Source: an uncultured Marinobacter sp.
GTDB taxonomy: Bacteria > Pseudomonadota > Gammaproteobacteria > Pseudomonadales > Oleiphilaceae
Assembly (NCBI RefSeq): GCF_913055835.1
Contig: NZ_CAJXKQ010000005.1
Location: forward strand, 102,902 to 166,901
Direction of reading: 5' to 3'
DNA length: 64,000 nt
The stretch's first letter is position 1. Every line of letters starts with the position of its first letter. Both the position numbers and the translations under genes were made by a program. Of this stretch, positions 36,788-48,387 are shown piece after piece. A model generated the notes under the pieces. It did not search any database. It was not told where the DNA came from and saw only the letters and a program-made list of their open reading frames with translations.

Positions 36788-36897
36788 GTGCCGGATGGAT
36801 AGGGCCTCCACAGGATGTCTTTGGCCATGGATGGCCAAAGCCAAGCGCACAGGGATGTGCTCGTAGCGGTCCTGTGGAGGCCCTATCCATTCGGCAC
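36788..36897 (+). repeat. Intergenic three-way-junction-like repeat, copy 4
   Basis: Arms GTGCCGGATGGATAGGGCCTCCACAGGA (36788-36815) / TCCTGTGGAGGCCCTATCCATTCGGCAC (36870-36897), 28 bp with one G.T; core TTTGGCCATGGATGGCCAAA + GCACAGGGATGTGC. Confidence 0.93.
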
Positions 36898-36939
36898 CGC
36901 GCCCAAGGAAGAAGACTGGGAAACCAACAGAAATACCAG

Positions 36940-36968
36940 AAACAAAAACGGGAGCCCGAAGGCTCCCG
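36940..36968 (-). terminator. Rho-independent terminator of the response regulator gene
   Basis: Minus strand CGGGAGCC-TTCG-GGCTCCCG followed by TTTTTGTTT. Confidence 0.92.
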
Positions 36969-36999
36969 CTAACTATTCACTAAAACCAGTAAAACCAGA

Positions 37000-37665
37000 T
37001 CAACTACCAGACAACGACTGATCCGAAGGATCGATCTCCATCTGCTGAATCGCAATCACCGCCTGGGTCCGATTCCGAACCCCAAGCTTCCGGAACACCG
37101 CCGTAATATGCGCTTTGATGGTCGCCTCGGAAACATCCAGATCATACGCGATCTGCTTGTTCAGAAGCCCCTCGGCCAACATACCCAGCACCCGGAACTG
37201 TTGCGGAGTCAGCGACGCCAGCTTTTCAGAGAAATCGGTGGCATCTGAATGCATGCGCTCGATCTTGTCCGCCACACCCTCGGGCAACCAGACATCCCCT
37301 TCCAGGACAGCCTGAATCGCCTCGGTAATGGTCGGCAACGGCGCCGACTTCGGAATGAAGCCTGACGCGCCGTAGTCGATCGAGCGACGCATCACCTGCA
37401 ATTCCTCGGATCCTGACACAACCACCACCGGCAGCCCCGGGTACTGCCCGCGCATAAACACGAGCCCCGAGAAGCCGTGGGCACCCGGCATATTGAGATC
37501 CAGCAGAACCAGATCCGCATCCGGGTGCGACTCTACCGCCGCCTGCAGCGCCTTGATGCTGTCGACTTCCACCGTCTCGGCATCGGGCACCGCCTGACTG
37601 ACCGCCTGCTTCAATGCTGCGCGAAACAGCGGGTGATCATCAGCGACGATAATTGTTTGTGCCAT
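37000..37665 (-). CDS. LuxR-family response regulator (ErdR/AgmR-like)
   Basis: REC domain IIVADDHPLFRAALK, LLDLNMPG; LuxR HTH LTPQQFRVLGMLAEGLLNKQIAYDLDVSEATIKAHITAVFRKLGVRNRTQA; adjacent to acs. Confidence 0.9.
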   Translation of the reverse strand: MAQTIIVADDHPLFRAALKQAVSQAVPDAETVEVDSIKALQAAVESHPDADLVLLDLNMPGAHGFSGLVFMRGQYPGLPVVVVSGSEELQVMRRSIDYGASGFIPKSAPLPTITEAIQAVLEGDVWLPEGVADKIERMHSDATDFSEKLASLTPQQFRVLGMLAEGLLNKQIAYDLDVSEATIKAHITAVFRKLGVRNRTQAVIAIQQMEIDPSDQSLSGS

Positions 37666-37709
37666 TCAACAGATTCCTTACAGGTACGTGGCCTGGTAAC
37701 ACACAGGCG

Positions 37710-39659
<1,950 letters not shown>

Positions 39660-39933
39660 TGTGCTCCCCCTTTAGTCAGAGTCTGTTGTCATTGTCGGTT
39701 TTGGAATTCAGACGTTGAGGCCTCTCCGGCCCTGTAGACGGATAGTGGTAGTTCACCATGCTAGCCACTACACAATGAATTAGACTAACGTCCTAATCCG
39801 CCTGAACTTTTAGCCCAAAAAGGTCGATAACCCGCAAGAAAACAACGGTAAATTGCGTCGAACGAGAAGCTTTCTAAAGGATAGTTGGATTGGAGCCGAT
39901 GGCAAACCGGGAAAGGAAACGGTCGGGCAGGAA

Positions 39934-39958
39934 GAAGCCCGGTCGTTGCGACCGGGCT
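39934..39958 (-). terminator. Probable terminator downstream of the fatty acyl-CoA reductase
   Basis: AGCCCGGTCG-CAA-CGACCGGGCT hairpin, then TTCTTCC on the minus strand. Confidence 0.65.
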
Positions 39959-39964
39959 CCGGGT

Positions 39965-41500
39965 TCATGCTGCCTTTTTGCGGGCCTTGGCTGAGCGCAA
40001 GCTGTAAACCTTACGCTCCTTGAGCGCATAACGGTTGAGCCCCGCCAGGTGGATCTTGCAAAGGTAGACGGACCAGTCAATCTGGCGTGCATCCACCGGG
40101 AACAGAACCTTGTCCAGCTCGCCCATTCTCGCCGCCAGGGCAAGCAGGTCGTCGTTCCGGAAGATGTAGTCAGGCGCGGTGTAGAAACCAAAGATGGTGG
40201 CCAACGAACGCGTAGTGTCCAGATTACGGAGCACTTTTAATTCCCGGTTTTGGCCCAGCATGCGCAGAACCTTGCCGGTGATGCTCAGGGGAATGCGCAC
40301 ACCGCCCACAACAGCATCGAACAGCCGGCGATTGACTGCAATAAAGGGTTTGGTCGGCTGCCGATAGAAAAGCTGATCATATTCAGCGAAGTTGGCTTTG
40401 GATTCCGCCATCAGGTGATCAATGAACTGACCCAGGGAAACCGGGTTTGAACTGCCGCTGCAGCACTGGTAAATCCGGTGACGGGGAGCATCGGCAACGG
40501 CTTCGGCAGCCGCCAGGATGATGGCGTTGGCCACCAGATCCACGGGGATAACGTCGATAACACCCGCGCGCTTGCCCGGGAATAGCGTGACTTTCTCACG
40601 GGCGTAGGCAAGGATGATGGCGTCTGCCACCTTTACACCCTCAATCCAACCGGGCGCCGGTTCCTCGAGTGCACTTTCAATGATCGATGGGCGCACGATT
40701 GTAAGAGCGCGTCCGGACAGAGCCTTGAGCAAAAGTTGCTCACCCAGCCACTTGGTAAAGGTGTAGGTATCACTCCAGCCGTAGTGATTGGCTTCACGGA
40801 TGCCAAGATCCACCAGCTTCTTTTCAAGTATTTTCCCGGAGTAGCGCGAGCGTACATCTGCAATCTTGTCTTCCAGCAGCCGAATCAGCTCCTCGATCTC
40901 ATAATAGCCTTCCGTGCTGCGGGGAATGGATTCGCCCGCCGGCTTGATCACGGTTTCTGTGATCTGGCCGGAATTCATGCCATTTACGTAGCAGGTGGAC
41001 ACCTGAAGAACCGCCAGGGACTTGTTCTGTCGGGCAAGCTCGGCCACGTTTTCAAGACACTGGGTATTTATTGCAAGCGCTTTATCCAGCTCTTCCCGGA
41101 AGTTCACACTGGCGGCGGAATTGATCACCACATCAATACCACCAGCCAGCTTGCGAAAACGGTCTTCGGACAGACCAAACAGTGGCTCGGTGACCTCCCC
41201 GGTCACACAATGCACACGCTCCTCGATGAAGATTTCAAACGCCTCGTTGTCTTCCTGACGCAGCCGGTCAAAGACGGATGAAGTGGCGATCTCGTCAAAA
41301 AAACGCTCCCGAGCATTGGGATGGCGTTTGTTACCGCGGATCAGCAGGTGAATGCCGCCGATATCAGGAACGGCGCGAATAAGCTTTTCCAGAACCACCT
41401 TGCCGAGAAACCCGGTGGTACCAGTAATCAGAACATGCTTGCCCCGGAGCCGTTCAAGTACTTTTGACGATGCCTCGGGATTCAACTGCTGTGTTGCCAT
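39965..41500 (-). CDS. Alcohol-forming fatty acyl-CoA reductase (Marinobacter MaFAR-like)
   Basis: GKHVLITGTTGFLGKVVLEKLIRAVPDIGGIHLLIRGNKRHP, YGWSDTYTFTKWLGEQLLLKALSGRALTIVRPSIIESALEEPAPGWIEGVKVADAI, SLATIFGFYTAPDYIFRNDDL; sequence recalled as very similar to M. aquaeolei Maqu_2507. Confidence 0.95.
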   Translation of the reverse strand: MATQQLNPEASSKVLERLRGKHVLITGTTGFLGKVVLEKLIRAVPDIGGIHLLIRGNKRHPNARERFFDEIATSSVFDRLRQEDNEAFEIFIEERVHCVTGEVTEPLFGLSEDRFRKLAGGIDVVINSAASVNFREELDKALAINTQCLENVAELARQNKSLAVLQVSTCYVNGMNSGQITETVIKPAGESIPRSTEGYYEIEELIRLLEDKIADVRSRYSGKILEKKLVDLGIREANHYGWSDTYTFTKWLGEQLLLKALSGRALTIVRPSIIESALEEPAPGWIEGVKVADAIILAYAREKVTLFPGKRAGVIDVIPVDLVANAIILAAAEAVADAPRHRIYQCCSGSSNPVSLGQFIDHLMAESKANFAEYDQLFYRQPTKPFIAVNRRLFDAVVGGVRIPLSITGKVLRMLGQNRELKVLRNLDTTRSLATIFGFYTAPDYIFRNDDLLALAARMGELDKVLFPVDARQIDWSVYLCKIHLAGLNRYALKERKVYSLRSAKARKKAA

Positions 41501-41722
41501 GGGAGAACTCCTTCTCATTTAACTTTGCTGTCGGCGCACACCTGCCAACTAACGGAGAATTTGCGAATCAGGTACAACAGATCCACTGCATATTGCGGGC
41601 CACGATTCAGATTTATGCTTAATCCTTGCACAACTTTGGTGACAGAGCGGTGACATACAGCAAAGTTACGCTACAAAAAGTGCTAATAAAATGACGGAAA
41701 AGAGGGTAGGTTTTTCTGCCTA

Positions 41723-43063
41723 TCAGGAGCGACCCTGGTCATTGCCCGAGAGAGACCGCAGAAGCTGATCCAGGGAGATATCCGCAGGCTGCTCCTTCAA
41801 CACCCGCACCAGGCGATCCTGCTCGCCAAAACTGATACGGTCGTAAAAAGGCTCGCGGAGCACTCGATGGGCCGACTCGGGAGACTCCGGTTCCTGCGCG
41901 CGAGGCGAAATCTGGTCCGCCAACTCACGAAGATGGATGGCCAGATGATTCTTTCGTTCCGGGCTGAGGTTCTCCCAGTGGAAGGCCCCCAATCCGGTCT
42001 GGATAATCTCGATGGCATCACTGTCCAGCGTGCTCCCCAGCAGTGCAAAAAGCCGGGTGAATGCCTCATAACGCAGCAGCGGATCCACCGGCGCCTGACT
42101 GAACACGGCCTCAATTTCACCGACGGCCTTCAGGCATCGTTCTTTCAGGGCCGGCGTTTCACTCTCGGCCTGGGGCTCAATCCGCGGTTCTGTTTTGCCC
42201 GCCCCTTCAGGCGGGCTCACGGATTCTCTCTTGGACACCTTGTGCCAGTAGGCTGCAATTCCTGCCTTGCGTCTGGGTAACTGGGACAGCCGCACATCCA
42301 GCATGTCGGCAAGGGTATGGAACTGCCGGCACGAAGGGTCCGACACGGGCAGCAGCGCAACGGGTTTCTGGTTGAGGACTGATTGGCGCAGGGTCTCGTC
42401 CCGCCATATTCCGCCCATGTAATGGAGCGAGATTCCCAGGTGGCGCTGGGCGGCGGCATCCAGACGCTGGAACACCGACCGTGCCTGGCTGGCACCCTGG
42501 GCCATATTCACCAGAATGCTGGGAATCCGGTTGTAGCCTCTGCGCCGAAGAACCTTGATCAGCGAAAAGGCGTCAGTCAGGGAGGCCGGATCTGGGGTCA
42601 CCACCATACAAGCCAGCTCCGTTGCCGCAATCATATGCAGCCCGGACGCCTGCAAACCGGCAGCGGTGTCCGTTATGACGTAGTCGTAACGGTTTTCCAA
42701 ATTATACAGCGCCCGCAATATACGGAGGCTTTCAGTCGGCCCCATGTCCATGCATTCCTGGACGCCGGAGGCCCCTGGCACAATGTGCAGGCCGTAATCG
42801 GTCTCAAGGAGGATATCCTCCAGGCGGCACTCTCCGGCCATGACATTGGCGAGGGTTTTTCTCGGATAAAGGCCCACCATGATGCTGACATTGGCCAGAT
42901 CGGTGTCGCCATCCAGCAATAAAACCCGGTTATCCTGTCTCGCCAGTGTTAGCGCAAGATTCAGGGCGACCGAAGTCTTACCTACCCCACCCTTGCCGCC
43001 GGTAATGGCGATGGTTCGAGGTTGGTTCGGATTGTGCTTAACAGGTTCTCTGGCGTTCATCAC
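41723..43063 (-). CDS. MinD/ParA family (FleN-like) P-loop ATPase with C-terminal extension
   Basis: TIAITGGKGGVGKTSVALNLALTLA, LLLDGDTDLANVSIMVGL, DYVITDTAAGL; about 150-residue C-terminal extension. Confidence 0.9.
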   Translation of the reverse strand: MMNAREPVKHNPNQPRTIAITGGKGGVGKTSVALNLALTLARQDNRVLLLDGDTDLANVSIMVGLYPRKTLANVMAGECRLEDILLETDYGLHIVPGASGVQECMDMGPTESLRILRALYNLENRYDYVITDTAAGLQASGLHMIAATELACMVVTPDPASLTDAFSLIKVLRRRGYNRIPSILVNMAQGASQARSVFQRLDAAAQRHLGISLHYMGGIWRDETLRQSVLNQKPVALLPVSDPSCRQFHTLADMLDVRLSQLPRRKAGIAAYWHKVSKRESVSPPEGAGKTEPRIEPQAESETPALKERCLKAVGEIEAVFSQAPVDPLLRYEAFTRLFALLGSTLDSDAIEIIQTGLGAFHWENLSPERKNHLAIHLRELADQISPRAQEPESPESAHRVLREPFYDRISFGEQDRLVRVLKEQPADISLDQLLRSLSGNDQGRS

Positions 43064-43266
43064 CGGTAATCTAGGTCCCTGATTTTTCGGTTTCGGATAG
43101 TTTAACCTGTAAAAATTCTACACATATCACGAATCAGATAATATATTGCTTAAAAAAAGAGCAATAAGTATTTAATAACGACGGATTATTGTCTAAGCTC
43201 TTTTCGGACAATAAGAATGAACGCTCCGTCAGATACTGACTTTTTCGTCGCACGGCAGGTAAGCCT

Positions 43267-45252
43267 ATGCACATTGCGCCTGATTTACAGCTACCGAGCC
43301 TCCCGGAAGTGACCTTGCGGGCGCTTGATGCATGCCATCAGGACGAGAGCTACCGAAAGATCAGCGAAATTGTTTCTGCCGATACCGCATTGGTAGCCCG
43401 CATACTGGCACTTGCCAATTCCGCCCTGTACGGGCCCTCTACCCCGATCCGATCCGTTGACCAGGCACTGCTTAGACTCGGCACCCGCCGTTTTCACACG
43501 TTGGTTCTGACCGCAGCCCTGCGACAGCTACTGTTCGAACTGGGCGGGGACGAATGGCAACAGCTCAGAGACTTCTGGCGCCACTCGCTCACGACCGCCC
43601 TGACCGCCCGGGCCCTGGCAACGCTTACCCGCTACCCGGAGCCAGACGAAGCCTTCATGCTGGGCATGCTTCACAACATCGGTGAACTGATCGCTATTAA
43701 AACGCCTGCCACCGAGGCGAAGCAACACTATCTTGATCACCAGTCGGACATTGCCGCCGAACTCGTGGCGTCCTGGGGGCTCGGGCCCATGGCGGCCGAT
43801 GCCATGCGCTATCAGCAGGCATTGCCCTCTGAACTAAGGGATGCCGGGCACCTGGTAAAGCTGATCAGCCTCGCTACCCGGCTCGCTCTGTCTGACGCCG
43901 CCGGTATTGCGGCTGCAGGCACAGTCTTCGGACTGAACGAAGAGCTGACCCGCGAAATCAACCGCCGTATCGGACATGAAGTCTCGGGCATGGCTGCGTC
44001 TATGGGAATCCCACTGGATGAGGATTACTGTGGCGAAAGCGCCTCCAGGCAGCTCAAACAGACGATTTTGCGACAGGCCATGGCGAACCAGGCTATCAAC
44101 CTTGCCGATCTGACCGGTGAAACCGAGGATATTCTCGCCGAAACAGTCAACAGTCTTACCCTGATCACGGGCCTGCCCGCGCTTTGCTTTGGTCACACAG
44201 GAGACAACCTTGTGCTCCTGTCCGGCACCATTGGCGACATCCCCGAGCTGGCAGTAACCGCCAAGCCGGGCGGCAGCGTTCTCACGGAAGCGTTCATTTC
44301 CGGGCTACCGGTCAGCCTTGGCGAACGCTCACCCACGGTGCTGGACCGCCAGCTGCTGTCGCTGCTGCACACACCATCGCTGCTGGCCGTGCCGGTCAAG
44401 GGTGGCGACAATTGCCCTGGTGTGTTTGCCCTTGGCACCGACAGTGATCATCTGCCAACAACACTTGAACTGGCGGATATCTTTACCCACCAGTTGTCCT
44501 CCGTACTGACAAACCGGACACCGGCTGCCGCGAACGCAGAGTCCGGAGCGGACGGACTGGATCAGGAAATTGCCCGCGACCGGCTTCGCAAACAGGTGCA
44601 CGAGGTCAGCAACCCGCTCACCATTATCAGACAGTACATTTACCAGCTACGCGGCAGGCTCGAAGATGTCGAAGTTCAGCAGGAGCTGGACGTGATCCGC
44701 GATGAGCTGGATCGGGCCGGCAACCTTTTGCTGCAGATGAGCCATACTGATACCCGGGAGCAAGGTAACGACGGCGTCGACCTCAATGCCGAACTGGAAA
44801 GTCTGGCGCGTATCCTCGAAGATAGCTTGTTCAGCTCCGAGAACCGCAGCCTGAAGTTATCGCTGTGCAGCGAACCAACACGGGTTATGGCTGGCACCAC
44901 CAGAATTCGCCAGGTTGTTATCAACCTGGTTCGAAATGCTGCGGAAAGCCTTCCGGATGATGGCGGCACAGTTGAAATACATACATCTTCCCCAGTGTGG
45001 CAGAATCATCGCACCTGGGTGGAGTTGGAAATAAAAGACACAGGCAGAGGAATACCCGGTGAGATCAGGGACGCCCTGTTCTCACCGGTCAAAACCACAA
45101 AAGGAGAAGGCCACAGCGGTTTGGGCCTGAGCATTGTGAAGCAGCTAGTCGATGACATGGAGGGCATCATAGCTTGTCGGACGGGGCAGGAGGGCACCAC
45201 CTTCAGGATTTTGCTCCCGGCGGCCAGCCATAAAAAGAACGAGACCGACTGA
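43267..45252 (+). CDS. HDOD domain sensor histidine kinase
   Basis: N-terminal HDOD (LPSLPEVTLRALDAC...LANSALYG); HEVSNPLTIIRQYIYQLRG H-box; VVINLVRNAAESL, DTGRGIP, GLGLSIVKQLV. Confidence 0.93.
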   Translation: MHIAPDLQLPSLPEVTLRALDACHQDESYRKISEIVSADTALVARILALANSALYGPSTPIRSVDQALLRLGTRRFHTLVLTAALRQLLFELGGDEWQQLRDFWRHSLTTALTARALATLTRYPEPDEAFMLGMLHNIGELIAIKTPATEAKQHYLDHQSDIAAELVASWGLGPMAADAMRYQQALPSELRDAGHLVKLISLATRLALSDAAGIAAAGTVFGLNEELTREINRRIGHEVSGMAASMGIPLDEDYCGESASRQLKQTILRQAMANQAINLADLTGETEDILAETVNSLTLITGLPALCFGHTGDNLVLLSGTIGDIPELAVTAKPGGSVLTEAFISGLPVSLGERSPTVLDRQLLSLLHTPSLLAVPVKGGDNCPGVFALGTDSDHLPTTLELADIFTHQLSSVLTNRTPAAANAESGADGLDQEIARDRLRKQVHEVSNPLTIIRQYIYQLRGRLEDVEVQQELDVIRDELDRAGNLLLQMSHTDTREQGNDGVDLNAELESLARILEDSLFSSENRSLKLSLCSEPTRVMAGTTRIRQVVINLVRNAAESLPDDGGTVEIHTSSPVWQNHRTWVELEIKDTGRGIPGEIRDALFSPVKTTKGEGHSGLGLSIVKQLVDDMEGIIACRTGQEGTTFRILLPAASHKKNETD

Positions 45253-45276
45253 CGCAGAAACGACGGACACAGACCG

Positions 45277-47451
45277 ATGGCACCTGAACAAACTGATCAG
45301 CCTTTCAGTCACGGGTTAACGGCACGGATACTGGTAGCGGACGACGAACCCCGCCTGCTGAATACGCTCGCTTCGCTGTTGCGCAGCCGGGGTTACCAGG
45401 TGGCGGAAGCCCACGGTGGTCAAAAGGCCTGTGACCTGATTGACCATGAGACGTTCGATCTGGCGCTGCTGGATCTCAGGATGCCGGAAGTCAGCGGCTT
45501 CGACGTTATGGCCCATCTTGCCAACAGCCAACCGGATTGCGGAGTGATTGTCGTCAGCGGCGAGAGCTCCTTCAGTGCCGTGAGCCGAGCCTTGCGGCGG
45601 GGTGCTCTGGACTACATCCGCAAACCCTTTGACCCTGAAGAACTGCTGGCCACGGTCGAGAGCGTTATCGGGAAGAAATCTCTTCTTGAAGCCCACGAAC
45701 ACATCCAGATGCGGCTTGAGAAATCCGAGGCCCTGCACCGATACATCGTTAACAGTTCGCCGGATATCGTGTTCATGCTCGATCACGATGGCCACTTCTG
45801 CTTCGTAAACAGCAAGGTCGAGAGCCTGCTCGGATACCAGCCCGCGGAACTCTGTGGGCAGCATTTCCGACATATCCTCGACGACCGGGACGTGACCCGC
45901 GGAACCCTGGCCCTGAAGGGCCCCAACATCACCGCGGACAACCCCAGAACCCTGGAGGTTCGCCTGAAAACGCGCGGCAGCCGCCGGGCAACCCGACATT
46001 TCGAGATCACTGCCTTTCCAATCGACCCGCAAACCTGGCCCCATTCCGGATCCACCCAGGGCGGCGGAAATGGCAATGGCGCGCGCTATTACGGCACCGC
46101 CCGGGATGTCACCGAGCGAAAGGAGGCCGAGGCGTTCATCAATTTCCAGGCCTATCACGACCTGCTGACCCGCCTTCCAAACCGGGCACTTTTCAAGGAC
46201 CGCCTTGAGCTTGCAATCACCCACGCGAAACGCGGCGGCCAGAAACTCGCAGTGATGTTCCTGGATCTGGACCGCTTCAAGGTCATCAACGACACCCTCG
46301 GCCACGCCATGGGAGATCGTCTTCTGCAGGCAGTCACCCACCGCCTTGAAAAATGTCTGCGTAAGGGCGACACACTGTCGCGGTTCGGTGGCGACGAATT
46401 TACCCTGTTGCTGCCCTCCATACACAATCACGACGATGCCAGACAGATCGCCAAGAAACTGATTGATGCGCTCAGGGCGCCTTTTCAGCTGGGTGATCAC
46501 GAGGTGTTCGTTGGTGTGAGCATTGGCATAGCCATCTTCCCGGAAGCCGGCGAAACCATGGACCAGCTCATCCAGAATGCCGACATTGCCATGTACCACG
46601 TCAAAGGCAAGGGCAAGGACGGTTACCGCTTCTACTCCGACAGCATGAGCATCGATACCGCCAACCGGCTCAACCTGGAGCGGGACCTGCGCCTCGCTCT
46701 GGAACGGGACGAGTTGAGGGTTTTCTACCAACCCCAGGTGTGCTCCACAACCAACCGGGTGGTCGGCCTTGAGGCCCTGGTAAGGTGGCAGCACCCCGAA
46801 CGCGGACTGCTCTACCCCAGGGACTTTCTGCCTCTGGCAGAAGAAACCAAACTGATCGGCCAGCTCAGCGAACGGGTTCTTAATCAGGCCTGCGAGGATG
46901 TTGGCCAATGGATCCGGGCCGGTCATGCCGACCTCCGGCTGGCAGTCAACCTGTCACCCATCCAGGTCGAGCACCCGCGGTTCGTGGAAACCCTCATGCA
47001 GCAGGTAAAGGCCCACAACTTCCCGGCCGGCAACCTGGAAATCGAAATCACTGAAAACGTGATCATGAACGATCTTGAGCAGATCTCCCAGAAACTCCGT
47101 GAACTGGCTGCTCTGGGTGTACGGATAGCAATAGACGATTTTGGCACCGGTTATTCCTCCCTGAATTACCTGCACCGCCTGCCCATCCATACCCTCAAGG
47201 TTGACCAGTCTTTCGTGAAAGCCATCCGCAGCGGCGAAGACGGCGCGTGTATCGTGAATGCCATCGTCGCCATGGCTCACGGGCTGAAGCTGGAGATTGT
47301 TGCCGAAGGCGTGGAAACCGACGAGCAACTGGAATACCTTCGAGGCCTGGGCTGCCATCAGGTTCAGGGCTTTTTCTATGGACCTGCCAGGCCTGCCGCC
47401 GAAATTTCCAGAACCCTGGGCACTACAAGAGCCAAAGCCGCATCATTCTGA
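45277..47451 (+). CDS. Response regulator with PAS, GGDEF and EAL domains
   Basis: REC ILVADDEPRLLNTLASLL, LLDLRMPE; PAS HRYIVNSSPDIVFMLDHDG; LSRFGGDEFTLLL; GLEALVRWQHPERGL; DDFGTGYSSLNYL. Confidence 0.95.
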   Translation: MAPEQTDQPFSHGLTARILVADDEPRLLNTLASLLRSRGYQVAEAHGGQKACDLIDHETFDLALLDLRMPEVSGFDVMAHLANSQPDCGVIVVSGESSFSAVSRALRRGALDYIRKPFDPEELLATVESVIGKKSLLEAHEHIQMRLEKSEALHRYIVNSSPDIVFMLDHDGHFCFVNSKVESLLGYQPAELCGQHFRHILDDRDVTRGTLALKGPNITADNPRTLEVRLKTRGSRRATRHFEITAFPIDPQTWPHSGSTQGGGNGNGARYYGTARDVTERKEAEAFINFQAYHDLLTRLPNRALFKDRLELAITHAKRGGQKLAVMFLDLDRFKVINDTLGHAMGDRLLQAVTHRLEKCLRKGDTLSRFGGDEFTLLLPSIHNHDDARQIAKKLIDALRAPFQLGDHEVFVGVSIGIAIFPEAGETMDQLIQNADIAMYHVKGKGKDGYRFYSDSMSIDTANRLNLERDLRLALERDELRVFYQPQVCSTTNRVVGLEALVRWQHPERGLLYPRDFLPLAEETKLIGQLSERVLNQACEDVGQWIRAGHADLRLAVNLSPIQVEHPRFVETLMQQVKAHNFPAGNLEIEITENVIMNDLEQISQKLRELAALGVRIAIDDFGTGYSSLNYLHRLPIHTLKVDQSFVKAIRSGEDGACIVNAIVAMAHGLKLEIVAEGVETDEQLEYLRGLGCHQVQGFFYGPARPAAEISRTLGTTRAKAASF

Positions 47452-47609
47452 TAGACGATTATTTATTGTCTGACACTCCGATATAAAACCGCGATCTGGT
47501 TTGCAAAGTATTGCGATACGTTACTTTATGTATCCGGAAATGCGCATTACTGCACATATTTCTCCCACCCTGTTCTCTAAGCTCGAATCCATAGGCGCTG
47601 ATCACCGGA

Positions 47610-48338
47610 ATGTCCGACATTCTCGGACCAATAACGACAAAAACGGTGACGGCATCCAAGGAACAAGAACAGGCAGCAGTCATCATGCGCGACAAGTACA
47701 AGTACATTGGTCCCGTCTACGATTTTCTGAGCAACCTCTACAGCGGCAAAAACATTCACCGCTGCAAAACAGCGATGCTGGACGTTGAGACCGTCCAGCC
47801 AGGGGACAGGATACTGTTCGCCGGGGTTGGCCACGGCCGGGATGCCATTCGGGCTGCCGAACTTGGCGCCGATGTGACTGTAGTCGACCTGTCCGAAACC
47901 ATGTTGCGAAAGTTTGCCGAGGCCCAGGAAAAAGAAGCGCCACACCTGACCATCCGCCGTATCCACAGCGATATCATGAAGGTGGATGAGTTCGAGCAGT
48001 ACGATATGGTCGTAGCCAATTTCTTCCTCAATGTATTTGATGAAGACATGATGGTCCGGGTCCTTGAGCACCTGATACGTCTGGGCAAGGCCGACGCCCG
48101 GGTGGTTGTTGGTGACTTTTCCTACCCGACAGGCAACCTGCTTTCCCGAATGTTCAAGAAACTCTACTGGTACATGGCGGTCTTCATTTTCTGGCTGTTC
48201 GCCAACAACGCCTTCCACAAAATCTATAACTACCCCGAGCACATGCAGCGGCTGGGCCTTCAGGTCACCGACAAGAAGCACTTCAAGCTTCTGAACATGA
48301 ACTGCTACTGGTCCATCCTCGGACGCAAGCAGGCCTGA
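47610..48338 (+). CDS. Class I SAM-dependent methyltransferase
   Basis: VQPGDRILFAGVGHGRDAIRAAELGADVTVVDLSETML. Confidence 0.88.
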   Translation: MSDILGPITTKTVTASKEQEQAAVIMRDKYKYIGPVYDFLSNLYSGKNIHRCKTAMLDVETVQPGDRILFAGVGHGRDAIRAAELGADVTVVDLSETMLRKFAEAQEKEAPHLTIRRIHSDIMKVDEFEQYDMVVANFFLNVFDEDMMVRVLEHLIRLGKADARVVVGDFSYPTGNLLSRMFKKLYWYMAVFIFWLFANNAFHKIYNYPEHMQRLGLQVTDKKHFKLLNMNCYWSILGRKQA

Positions 48339-48387
48339 ACACCTTCGCTAAAGAGTCACCCAACAAAAACAAACAGGGAGCAGCAGC

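Noticed and set aside
43180-43215. Inverted repeat TTATTGTC...GACAATAA upstream of the HDOD kinase
   Set aside because: Only 8 bp in AT-rich sequence; could be a regulator site but there is no second copy or family to support it.
45316-46926. 536-aa minus-strand ORF opposite the REC-PAS-GGDEF-EAL gene
   Set aside because: Antisense shadow ORF in high-GC sequence; no recognisable motifs, while the plus strand is fully explained.
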